Shown in pieces: positions 1-7,066 of a stretch of DNA of 64,000 nt; within the stretch, counting starts at the first letter, position 1; each line of letters starts with the position of its first letter. The notes below the pieces were generated by a model. That model searched no databases and was not told the origin of the DNA. It worked only from the letters and a program-made list of their open reading frames with translations. This stretch comes from Limnohabitans sp. Rim8. GTDB lineage: Bacteria; Pseudomonadota; Gammaproteobacteria; Burkholderiales; Burkholderiaceae_C. A program made the position numbers and the translations under genes. Location: assembly GCA_945901045.1 (NCBI GenBank), contig CAMDKK010000006.1, positions 1 to 64,000 on the forward strand, written 5' to 3'.

Positions 1-834
1 TTCATCTTGGCGGTGGGTTTGTCTGTGACGATGGGTTTGATGAATTTCATCAACCTGGCGCACGGCGCCTTCGCCATGGTGGGCGGCTACCTCACGGTGG
101 TGCTCATGCAGCGTTATGGCGTGCCTTTTTTGCTGTGCCTGCCTGTCGCATTTGCTGGCGCTGGTTTACTCGGTGCCGTCTTGGAGCGCACCCTGTACCG
201 GCCAATGTACAAGAAGCCGCATTTGGACCAGGTTTTGTTTTCGATTGGTTTGGCCTTCATGTCGGTGGCCGCAACCGATTACTTCATGGGCTCGCAGCAA
301 CAAATCATGCAGTTGCCCGTTGGGCTGCGAGGCCGCACCGAGTTGTGGACCGGCGGGCCCTTTGAATTGGGCATGGGCCATTACCGCTTGTTCATCATTG
401 CGGTGTGCGCCGCACTCACTGTAGGTTTGCAGTATATTTTGGCCAAAACCCGCTTTGGCAGCCGTCTGCGTGCCAGTGTGGACGACGCAAGGGTGGCTGC
501 CGGCTTGGGCATTAATGTGAATCTGGTGTTTGCCGCCACTTTCGCGGTGGGCTCGGGTCTGGCGGGTCTGGGGGGCGCTTTGGGGGCCGAAGTACTGGGC
601 CTGGACCCGACATTTCCGCTCAAGTTCATGGTCTACTTTTTGATTGTGGTGGCGGTAGGTGGAACTTCGTCAATCACCGGTCCGTTGCTCGCTGCTTTGC
701 TGCTGGGCGTGGCCGATGTGGCGGGTAAATATTACGTTCCCAAACTCGGGGCTTTCATTGTGTATTCACTCATGCTGGTGATTTTGTTGTGGCGTCCGCA
801 AGGCCTGTTTGTGCGCAAAGGGGGCAAATCATGA
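1..834 (+). CDS. livH: Branched-chain amino acid-type ABC transporter permease LivH (5' partial)
   Basis: Inner-membrane permease of a LivFGHM-type importer. The frame is open from base 1, and the visible start lies inside the first membrane segment, where the family reads VGLSVTMGLMNFINLAHG; the true start is therefore upstream of the window. Hydrophobic helices alternate along the whole length and the protein ends in the family's usual RPQGLF tail. The stop overlaps the next start by 4 bases (ATGA), so it is translationally coupled to livM. Such transporters carry branched-chain amino acids, amides, urea or aromatic acids. The Rieske oxygenase downstream favours an aromatic or other carboxylic acid substrate, which is inference. 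A periplasmic binding protein is not in view and may lie upstream. Confidence 0.93.
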   Translation, partial: FILAVGLSVTMGLMNFINLAHGAFAMVGGYLTVVLMQRYGVPFLLCLPVAFAGAGLLGAVLERTLYRPMYKKPHLDQVLFSIGLAFMSVAATDYFMGSQQQIMQLPVGLRGRTELWTGGPFELGMGHYRLFIIAVCAALTVGLQYILAKTRFGSRLRASVDDARVAAGLGINVNLVFAATFAVGSGLAGLGGALGAEVLGLDPTFPLKFMVYFLIVVAVGGTSSITGPLLAALLLGVADVAGKYYVPKLGAFIVYSLMLVILLWRPQGLFVRKGGKS

Positions 835-1811
835 AGGCTGTGCAAGACAGTTTGCTGGCCCCTTCGCGATTCAAAGCCTGGGAGCCCTTGCTTTGGCTGC
901 TGGCTTTTGCGGCGCCTTGGGCTGTTCCCGGGCATGCCTTGATCGTGAATGAGATCGCCATCGTGGCCTTGTTTGCTTTGTCACTGGATTTGATACTCGG
1001 GTATGCCGGTGTGGTCTCGCTCGGGCATGCGGCCTTTTTTGGTTTCGGTGCTTATACCGCTGCCTTGTTTGCCAAACTGGTCATGCCCGACCCGCTGACG
1101 GGCTTGCTCGTGGGCATGGCAGGAGCCACTGTGTTGGGCGCAGTATGCTCGCTGACTATTTTGCGTGGCTCGGATTTGACGCGCCTGATGGTCACCTTGG
1201 GCATGGCCTTGATCTTGTTGGAGTTGGCCAACAAGCTCGACTGGTTGACCGGCGGCTCAGACGGATTGCAAGGCGTGGTAATGGGTCCTGTGCTGGGCCG
1301 GTTTGAGTTTGACCTGATGGGGCAGACTGCAGCCTGGTATTCCTTGTCTGTGCTTTTAGGGCTGTTTGTATTGGCCAGGCGATGGGTGCATTCGCCCTTG
1401 GGCGCAACGCTCAAAGCCTTACGAGACAACCCCTTGCGCGCCATGGCGATTGGCATAGATGTGCAACTGCGTTTGGCCGTCGTGTATACCGTGGCGGCGG
1501 GTGTTGCCGGCGCTGCAGGCGCTTTGCTGGCGCAAACCTCGGGCTTTGCATCGCTGGATGTTTTTGCGCTCGATCGCTCGGCCGATGTCATGCTGATGCT
1601 GGTGATCGGTGGCGTGGGGTGGTTGTATGGCGGTGTATTGGGTGCGGTGGTGTTCAAGCTTTTGCACGATGTGATTTCGGGCATCACACCGCAGTATTGG
1701 ACGTTTTGGATCGGTTTGTTCTTGGTGGTTCTGGTTTTGGTTGGCCGTGACCGTTTGCTCAAGCCTTGGTCATGGTTTGGCAAGCCAAAAGCCCACGGGG
1801 ATTCGGCATGA
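831..1811 (+). CDS. livM: Branched-chain amino acid-type ABC transporter permease LivM
   Basis: Second membrane permease of the importer, 326 residues from the ATG at 831. A longer frame begins at 789, but the ATG at 831 overlaps the livH stop by 4 bases, as is usual in this operon, so it is preferred. Family marks are the segment GHAAFFGFGAYTAALF near residue 65 and the cytoplasmic loop LRDNPLRAMAIGID, which corresponds to the ATPase-contacting loop of LivM. Several strongly hydrophobic helices are visible. The stop overlaps livG by 4 bases. Length and order (H, M, G, F) are typical. The substrate cannot be read from the sequence. Confidence 0.93.
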   Translation: MKAVQDSLLAPSRFKAWEPLLWLLAFAAPWAVPGHALIVNEIAIVALFALSLDLILGYAGVVSLGHAAFFGFGAYTAALFAKLVMPDPLTGLLVGMAGATVLGAVCSLTILRGSDLTRLMVTLGMALILLELANKLDWLTGGSDGLQGVVMGPVLGRFEFDLMGQTAAWYSLSVLLGLFVLARRWVHSPLGATLKALRDNPLRAMAIGIDVQLRLAVVYTVAAGVAGAAGALLAQTSGFASLDVFALDRSADVMLMLVIGGVGWLYGGVLGAVVFKLLHDVISGITPQYWTFWIGLFLVVLVLVGRDRLLKPWSWFGKPKAHGDSA

Positions 1812-2578
1812 GCAGCGTGCCCGTTGTTCTTAAAACCGAAGGCTTGGTTAAAAAATTCGGCGGCATCACGGCCACGCAAAACGTCAATTTGTCTATTGTT
1901 CAAGGTGCAAGACACGCCTTGATTGGCCCCAACGGCGCAGGAAAAACCACGTTGATCAATTTAATGACCGGTGTGCTCGAACCGACCGAAGGCCGCATCA
2001 CATTGGAAGGCGTGGATATCACTCGCATGGCCCCAGAGCAGCGGGTGCAAAGAGGCTTGGTGCGCACCTTTCAGATCAACCAGTTGTTTGCCAGCATGAC
2101 GCCATTGGAAACCTTGGCCATGGTGGTCTCTCAACAACAAGGACTGGGCGGCCGTTGGTGGCAGCCCTTGGGCGCTAACCGAAAAGTGGTCGAGCGCTGC
2201 GAACAATTGCTGTCCCTTTTTCGACTGACCGAGGTCATGAACCAACGCACCGAGGTGCTGGCCTACGGCAAACGTCGCCTGTTAGAGATGGCCATAGCGT
2301 TGGCGTGTGAACCGCGCGTGTTGTTGTTGGACGAGCCTGTTGCGGGCGTCCCTGCAGGCGAGCGCGAAGAACTGCTGCATACCGTGGCGGCCTTGCCTGT
2401 CGATGTGTCGGTCATGCTGATTGAGCACGATATGGACCTGGTTTTTGATTTTGCGACCCGCATCACCGTGCTGGTCGATGGTGCGGTGTTGACCGAAGGC
2501 ACGCCGCAAGAGATTGCCAACAATCCGCAGGTGAAGTCGGTTTACCTCGGCCACAGCGAGGAGTTGACGCATGGCTGA
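1808..2578 (+). CDS. livG: ABC transporter ATP-binding protein LivG
   Basis: Cytoplasmic ATPase of the Liv importer, 256 residues. The ATG at 1808 overlaps the livM stop by 4 bases and is chosen over an in-frame start at 1766 that would lie deep inside livM. Walker A is GPNGAGKT (residues 40-47). The signature region LAYGKRR (about 151) is the relaxed LivG form rather than LSGGQ. Walker B is VLLLDEP (171-177), and the switch histidine follows in IEHDMD (His207). The length is normal for LivG. It overlaps livF by 8 bases. With LivF it powers transport through LivHM. Confidence 0.94.
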   Translation: MSSVPVVLKTEGLVKKFGGITATQNVNLSIVQGARHALIGPNGAGKTTLINLMTGVLEPTEGRITLEGVDITRMAPEQRVQRGLVRTFQINQLFASMTPLETLAMVVSQQQGLGGRWWQPLGANRKVVERCEQLLSLFRLTEVMNQRTEVLAYGKRRLLEMAIALACEPRVLLLDEPVAGVPAGEREELLHTVAALPVDVSVMLIEHDMDLVFDFATRITVLVDGAVLTEGTPQEIANNPQVKSVYLGHSEELTHG

Positions 2579-3305
2579 TCTCTTGCAAGTCCAATTTTTG
2601 AGTGCAGGTTATGGCGAGGCGGTGGTCCTCAACGATGTGAGCTTTTCTTTGTCCGAGGGCGAAACCTTGGCCCTTTTGGGGCGCAATGGCACAGGCAAAA
2701 CCACCCTGATCAACACACTCGCGGGCGCGACCCGTCAGCATGGTGGAAAGATAACTTTGGCGGGCCTGCCTTTGCACACAATGCCCTCGCACGAACGTGC
2801 GGCCGCAGGCATTGGCTGGGTGCCGCAGGAGCGCAATATTTTCAAATCGCTCACCGTGCATGAAAACCTCACAGCAGTCGAGCGACCTGTTCGGTCAGGT
2901 CACGCGGCACGCGCGTGGACGCCTGAGCGCGTGTACGGCTTGTTCCCCAGGCTGGCCGAACGCAAGACCAATCTGGGCACTCAGCTGTCAGGCGGCGAGC
3001 AGCAAATGCTGGCTGTGGCCCGGGCCCTTGTGCTGAACCCGCGGCTGTTGTTGCTCGACGAGCCGCTCGAAGGTCTGGCTCCGATCATTGTCGAAGAATT
3101 GCTCAAAGCCATTGCACACATCACCCGAGATGAAGGCTTGTCGGCCATCATCGTGGAGCAGCATCCTCAAGCGATTTTGGCGATCAGCCACCATGCCGTT
3201 GTGCTCGACCAAGGTCGGGTGGCACACAACGGGCCTGCACAAGAGTTAAAGGGCCAAGCTGAATTACTCGACCGTTTATTGGGCGTCTCGCGCGATCACG
3301 CCTGA
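2571..3305 (+). CDS. livF: ABC transporter ATP-binding protein LivF
   Basis: Second ATPase of the Liv importer, 244 residues, close to the usual 233-240. Walker A is GRNGTGKT (37-44), the signature is LSGGEQQ (139-145), and Walker B is LLLLDEP (159-165) followed by the LEGLAP stretch typical of LivF. The start overlaps the livG end by 8 bases. Only 19 bases separate it from the Rieske oxygenase gene, with GAAAGGA in front of that start. Transporter and oxygenase are therefore probably one transcript, and the imported compound may be the oxygenase substrate (inference). Confidence 0.94.
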   Translation: MADLLQVQFLSAGYGEAVVLNDVSFSLSEGETLALLGRNGTGKTTLINTLAGATRQHGGKITLAGLPLHTMPSHERAAAGIGWVPQERNIFKSLTVHENLTAVERPVRSGHAARAWTPERVYGLFPRLAERKTNLGTQLSGGEQQMLAVARALVLNPRLLLLDEPLEGLAPIIVEELLKAIAHITRDEGLSAIIVEQHPQAILAISHHAVVLDQGRVAHNGPAQELKGQAELLDRLLGVSRDHA

Positions 3306-3324
3306 AAGTTTTGAAAGGATTTGT

Positions 3325-4371
3325 ATGTTTCTGAAAAACACCTGGTATGTGGCCTGTCAGTCCCACGAATTGACAGACAAACCGCTGGCACGCAAGGTCT
3401 GTGGTGAAAGCATTGCTTTCTTTCGAGGCCTTGAAAACAAAGTCGCAGCCGTCGAAGATTTCTGTCCGCATCGCGGCGCTCCCTTGTCTTTGGGCAAAGT
3501 GTGCGATGGCAAATTGGTCTGCGGTTACCACGGCTTGGAGATGGGTTGCGATGGAAAGACCGTGGCCATGCCAGGCCAGCGGGTGCGCGGCTTTGCGCCG
3601 ATCAAGCGTTTTGCGGTGGTCGAGCGTTACGGTTTTATTTGGGTCTGGCCGGGCAACGCCGACCTGGCCGACGAAGCGGCCATGCCCGTGTTTGAATGGT
3701 TTGAAAATCCGAACTGGGCCTACGGCGGCGGGCTCTATCACATTGCCTGCGATTACCGCCTGATGATCGATAATCTGATGGATTTGACGCACGAAACCTA
3801 TGTCCACGCCACCAGCATTGGCCAAACTGAAATTGACGAAACCCCCAGTCAAACCACGGTGGATGGCGACAAGGTGGTGACCCGTCGTTTCATGGAAAAT
3901 ATCAAGGCCCCACCGTTTTGGCAAATGGCGTTGCGGGCGAACGATCTGCCCGATGACCAGTTGGTGGACCGCTGGCAGATATGCCGCTTCACGCCGCCCA
4001 GTCATGTGCTGATTGAAGTGGGCGTGGCCTTGGCAGGCAAGGGCGGCTACGAAGCCGCACCCGAGCACAAAGCCTACAGCGTGGTGGTGGACTTCATCAC
4101 GCCAGAGACCGAAACCAGCATCCATTACTTTTGGGGCATGGTGCGTCAGTTCAAGCCGCATGATGCGGCCTTGACCGACCAAATCCGACAAGGCCAAGGC
4201 GGCATATTTTCTGAAGACCTTGGCATGCTGGAACAACAGCAAAAGAACCTGACAGCCCATCCCGAGCGCGCACTGTTGATGCTCAACATTGACGCCGGCG
4301 GTGTGCAATCGCGGCGGGTGATCGATCGTTTGCTGGCCCTAGAGGCAGCGACCTTGAAAGCTGCAGCATGA
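3325..4371 (+). CDS. Rieske [2Fe-2S] aromatic ring-hydroxylating / O-demethylating oxygenase, VanA-like
   Basis: Terminal oxygenase of a two- or three-component Rieske non-haem iron system, 348 residues, the size of vanillate O-demethylase VanA and related demethylases. The Rieske cluster ligands are visible as C47-P-H49 and C66-G-Y-H69. The mononuclear iron motif is DNLMDLTHETYVH, giving His156 and His161, with Asp153 as the bridging residue. It lies 19 bases after livF and overlaps the following ferredoxin gene by 4 bases. The family also includes dicamba, toluenesulfonate and steroid oxygenases, so the substrate is not certain. Vanillate or another methoxylated or carboxylated aromatic is a reasonable guess given the coupled transporter. 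Confidence 0.85.
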   Translation: MFLKNTWYVACQSHELTDKPLARKVCGESIAFFRGLENKVAAVEDFCPHRGAPLSLGKVCDGKLVCGYHGLEMGCDGKTVAMPGQRVRGFAPIKRFAVVERYGFIWVWPGNADLADEAAMPVFEWFENPNWAYGGGLYHIACDYRLMIDNLMDLTHETYVHATSIGQTEIDETPSQTTVDGDKVVTRRFMENIKAPPFWQMALRANDLPDDQLVDRWQICRFTPPSHVLIEVGVALAGKGGYEAAPEHKAYSVVVDFITPETETSIHYFWGMVRQFKPHDAALTDQIRQGQGGIFSEDLGMLEQQQKNLTAHPERALLMLNIDAGGVQSRRVIDRLLALEAATLKAAA

Positions 4372-4652
4372 GCGCCGAGACAGATACATCTTTTGAAGTG
4401 GAGATCGCCAGCACAGGTCAGGTGTTTGAGATTCCCGCTGGACAATCCGTTTTACATACCTTGATGTTTGAAGGTGTGGACATTCCATTTGCTTGTGAAG
4501 GAGGGGTGTGTGGCACCTGCTTGACCGGCGTCAAGCGCGGCGAAGTGGACCACCGCGACCTTTATTTAACACCAGATGAGCAGGCAAAAAATGATTGCTT
4601 CATGCCATGCTGCTCTCGATCTAAAAGCATTAGATTGGTATTGGATTTGTAG
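4368..4652 (+). CDS. Plant-type [2Fe-2S] ferredoxin (VanB C-terminal-domain-like, stand-alone)
   Basis: Small electron carrier, 94 residues. It has the ferredoxin cluster motif C43-x4-C48-x2-C51 and a fourth ligand at Cys81 in CFMPCCS. The C-terminal run SKSIRLVLDL closely resembles the end of VanB-type oxygenase reductases, which are normally about 315 residues with an N-terminal FMN/NAD reductase part. Here only the ferredoxin domain exists, starting cleanly at an ATG that overlaps the oxygenase stop by 4 bases. It is either a natural stand-alone ferredoxin feeding the Rieske oxygenase or a VanB that lost its reductase domain. No reductase gene lies nearby, so electrons must come from elsewhere. 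Confidence 0.82.
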   Translation: MSAETDTSFEVEIASTGQVFEIPAGQSVLHTLMFEGVDIPFACEGGVCGTCLTGVKRGEVDHRDLYLTPDEQAKNDCFMPCCSRSKSIRLVLDL

Positions 4653-4654
4653 GT

Positions 4655-4685
4655 TTGTATTACTTTTGGATTTAATTTGTACAAT
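4655..4685 (+). promoter_or_regulatory. Candidate sigma-70 promoter for the S41 peptidase gene
   Basis: A good -10 hexamer TACAAT lies at 4680-4685, and a weaker -35-like TTGTAT at 4655-4660 with a rather long 19-base spacer. The short A+T-rich gap after the ferredoxin stop (4652) is the only place for a promoter before the next gene. Position supports it; the spacer is not ideal. Confidence 0.35.
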
Positions 4686-4726
4686 AGAATCCGAATTTAA
4701 AAGACCCGCCATGAAAGTCCAAACTT

Positions 4727-6214
4727 ATGACACTTTACCTGCCTGTCATCTCGGCATCTTTGCTGGTCTTGTTAACAGCCTGCGGGGGTGGCGGGGGCGA
4801 TTCATCCCCTTCACCGCAGCCTGTGGAGCAGACGTCCTCACAACTGGCCCAGATCTGCGCCATAGAAAATCCCTACATCGCAGATGCGACAGCTAAGACC
4901 ACTGTCGGCACGGTGGCGGATGAGAAGAAGTGGATCAAAGCCTATATGGACGAGCGTTACTTTTGGTACCGCGACATACCCAAGCTCAATGCGGACGATG
5001 TGCGCTACAACGTCACCACCAACGGAGCATTGAACGTGGTGCGGTCTGTTGCCAACTATTTTTATGACTCTGTGACACCGCTTAAAACAGTCACGGGCAT
5101 GGCGGTCGACAAGTTCAGTTTTTTCACCGATACCGCCTCTTGGAATGGTTTTGTGGGCAGCACGGATTTGGGTTATGGGCTGATGGTCAAGTCCAGCAGC
5201 ACCTCGGGCGTGCGGGTCATTACTGTGTCTTATGTCTACCCTGGTAGCCCGGCCATGAGCAGTGGTCTTCAACGTGGAGATCAAATCATCAGCATTGACG
5301 GCGCGTTGGCTGCAGATTCGAGTGCGCAAGCATCGGCCCTGTTTGCTGAAGGCTTGAGTCCAACGCGTGTTGCCTCCCATACTTTTGTGTTCTCGCGCGC
5401 CGGTGTGACCTTGTCTAAAACCTTGCTGGCCTCTGTGGTCAGCTTGCAGCAAGCCGAATACAAGGTGCTGACGACCTCTGGCGGAAAGTTGGGTTATTTG
5501 CTGTTCAATAGCCATGTTCCAGGTGCAGAAAACATTCTGGTGCAAGCCATGACGACCTTCAAGCAACAGGGCGTAAACGATCTGGTGGTTGACTTGCGCT
5601 ACAACAGTGGCGGCTATCTGACCATTGCCAATGCATTGGCTTTTTCAGTGGCTGGCAGCGCACGCGCGCAAGGTCAAACCTTTGAAATGGCCCGATTTTC
5701 AGACAAACGCAGCGCAGAAAACTACGCCATGAAATTCTCGAGTCTGGGTTTAGGCAATCAGGTTTATCCCTCGCTGAACTTGGCCAAAATCTATGTGCTG
5801 GTCACGGGCAGCACTTGTTCGGCCAGCGAGTCTTTCATCAATGGCCTGCGCGGCGTGAATGTGCAGGTTGAATTGATCGGCGCTACCACATGTGGCAAGC
5901 CTTATGGTTTCTACCCGCAAGATAACTGTGGTTTGACCTACGCAGGCATGGAGCTTGAGGGGGTCAATGCCAAAGGCGAGGGTGGATTTTCAGACGGCAT
6001 GGCACCCCAATGCGCAGCCAACGATGATTTAAACCACCCTTTGGGCGATCCTGCCGAAGGCATGTTGTCCGTGGCCCTTAAAAGAATACAAGGCCTCACC
6101 TGCACTCAAGCCACCGGTCTGGCGATTGGCGCCACATCGCTCTCAGGCATGTCGTTGCGCGATCACAGTGAAGTCGTTCGCCCGATGTGGCAAAACAATA
6201 AATTTTTACAGTAA
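4727..6214 (+). CDS. S41 family peptidase, PDZ-containing lipoprotein
   Basis: Predicted envelope serine protease of the C-terminal-processing (S41) family, 495 residues. The N-terminus is a lipoprotein signal: hydrophobic core, then LLTAC with Cys19, followed by a Gly/Ser/Pro linker. A PDZ-like segment (about 140-235) includes YPGSPAMSSGLQRGDQI. The peptidase core contains DLRYNSGGY (289-297), the serine region GSTCSASESF (361-370, nucleophile Ser365 or close to it) and the probable lysine base in CGKPYG (Lys391). No strong Shine-Dalgarno precedes the ATG. It stands alone between the oxygenase operon and the convergent BLUF gene, so the context says nothing about its substrate. Confidence 0.85.
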   Translation: MTLYLPVISASLLVLLTACGGGGGDSSPSPQPVEQTSSQLAQICAIENPYIADATAKTTVGTVADEKKWIKAYMDERYFWYRDIPKLNADDVRYNVTTNGALNVVRSVANYFYDSVTPLKTVTGMAVDKFSFFTDTASWNGFVGSTDLGYGLMVKSSSTSGVRVITVSYVYPGSPAMSSGLQRGDQIISIDGALAADSSAQASALFAEGLSPTRVASHTFVFSRAGVTLSKTLLASVVSLQQAEYKVLTTSGGKLGYLLFNSHVPGAENILVQAMTTFKQQGVNDLVVDLRYNSGGYLTIANALAFSVAGSARAQGQTFEMARFSDKRSAENYAMKFSSLGLGNQVYPSLNLAKIYVLVTGSTCSASESFINGLRGVNVQVELIGATTCGKPYGFYPQDNCGLTYAGMELEGVNAKGEGGFSDGMAPQCAANDDLNHPLGDPAEGMLSVALKRIQGLTCTQATGLAIGATSLSGMSLRDHSEVVRPMWQNNKFLQ

Positions 6215-6259
6215 AGATCCTCTGATGAAACGCGGCCTGATCGGTTAAGGCGAAGTTAG

Positions 6260-6294
6260 AAAAACATTTGCCTGCGGCCTCCGTGGCCGAGCAG
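6260..6294 (-). terminator. Rho-independent terminator after the BLUF gene
   Basis: Read on the minus strand, CTGC-TC-GGCC pairs with GGCC-GCAG around the loop ACGGA (plus-strand bases 6272-6294). This is an eight-pair stem with a two-base bulge, followed seven bases later by T5 (plus-strand A5, 6260-6264). It lies just beyond the BLUF stop. It may also stop S41 transcripts, but there is no T tract on that side. Confidence 0.5.
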
Positions 6295-6316
6295 ACGGCA
6301 GCGTACCTGCAGTGAA

Positions 6317-6739
6317 TTAAGAAGCATTGGAAACAATTGGACTGCCTGTTTTAAGGAGTTCATCCAGGATTGAAATGGCATCCTTGGCCGAAGCTGAGTA
6401 GGGGTCAAATTCAGGATGCGCCATCTTAACCATGGGATCATCTTTAGACAAATAGACTAGCGCCATAGACCACTGACCAAACTGTCTGTGCGTAATCTCT
6501 TCCATTGACAGCAATTCAATATTTTTGTGATTTCGATCAGCCATGATTCGAGCGTAAAGTACATTGACTTGGGATCTCTCGCCTTCTAATACTTGTATCC
6601 ATAAGTCAGAGCCCTGACATAAAACACCAGTGATATTTTCTTTTTTGTTGTAAGCAACGGATTTTTCTAAAATTAAGGTGGTGACAGTCGTTGTGATTGG
6701 ACCGGTTGGTTGGCTGACATACAAGAGGCGTACAAGCAT
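6317..6739 (-). CDS. BLUF domain protein (blue-light sensor using FAD)
   Basis: Short single-domain flavin photoreceptor, 140 residues. The key residues fall at the spacing of AppA: Tyr7 in LLYVSQ, Asn31, Gln49 in WIQVLEG, Trp90 in FGQWSMALV and Met92. Tyr-Gln (42) and Gln-Trp (41) distances equal those of AppA Tyr21, Gln63 and Trp104. A strong Shine-Dalgarno AAAGGAG precedes the start. No output domain (EAL, GGDEF, cyclase) is fused, so it belongs to the short BLUF class that signals through a partner protein. No partner is adjacent; the nearest signalling gene is the cyclase at 17.4-19.8 kb. A terminator-like hairpin follows, suggesting its own transcript. Confidence 0.93.
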   Translation of the reverse strand: MLVRLLYVSQPTGPITTTVTTLILEKSVAYNKKENITGVLCQGSDLWIQVLEGERSQVNVLYARIMADRNHKNIELLSMEEITHRQFGQWSMALVYLSKDDPMVKMAHPEFDPYSASAKDAISILDELLKTGSPIVSNAS

Positions 6740-7066
6740 GAGTGGCTCCTTTAAGAAATTGCAAAGCCATCCTTGAAGGATATCTTTAACTGGTTACAAA
6801 GCTCATGTTAGCGCATCTCATGCGTCAAATTTGTCTAATCAAAAACGCCATGTATCCACATTGATGACCTTCAGTGAATTTTGGGTCTTTGGCCATGAAG
6901 TTTGTCCTATGGGTCCTGCTTCCATGCTCGGACTTTCCAATTAAATGTTCACGCCAAGCGAAAAGGTCAGAATCATTTCGGCACGAAAAGCTTCAACGCA
7001 TGAATCTAAGCAACATCGATAAAAGGCGCCATGGCATCGATATATTGAGCCCTAAATGCGAGTCCG
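6740..7066. other. Intergenic region upstream of the BLUF gene
   Basis: 327 bases without a convincing gene. Next to the BLUF start are its Shine-Dalgarno sequence and a 13-base inverted repeat ATCCTT-G-AAGGAT (6769-6781) that would lie in the leader. Further up is a short inverted repeat CGCAT-CTC-ATGCG (6812-6824) beside a TTGACG that could be a -35 box on the minus strand, without a good -10. The rest shows nothing recognisable, and a 66-codon plus-strand frame here has no start signal or familiar sequence. Confidence 0.5.

Noticed and set aside
3184..4308. Minus-strand frame of 374 codons
   Set aside because: It is the mirror of the Rieske oxygenase gene, whose motifs are complete on the plus strand.
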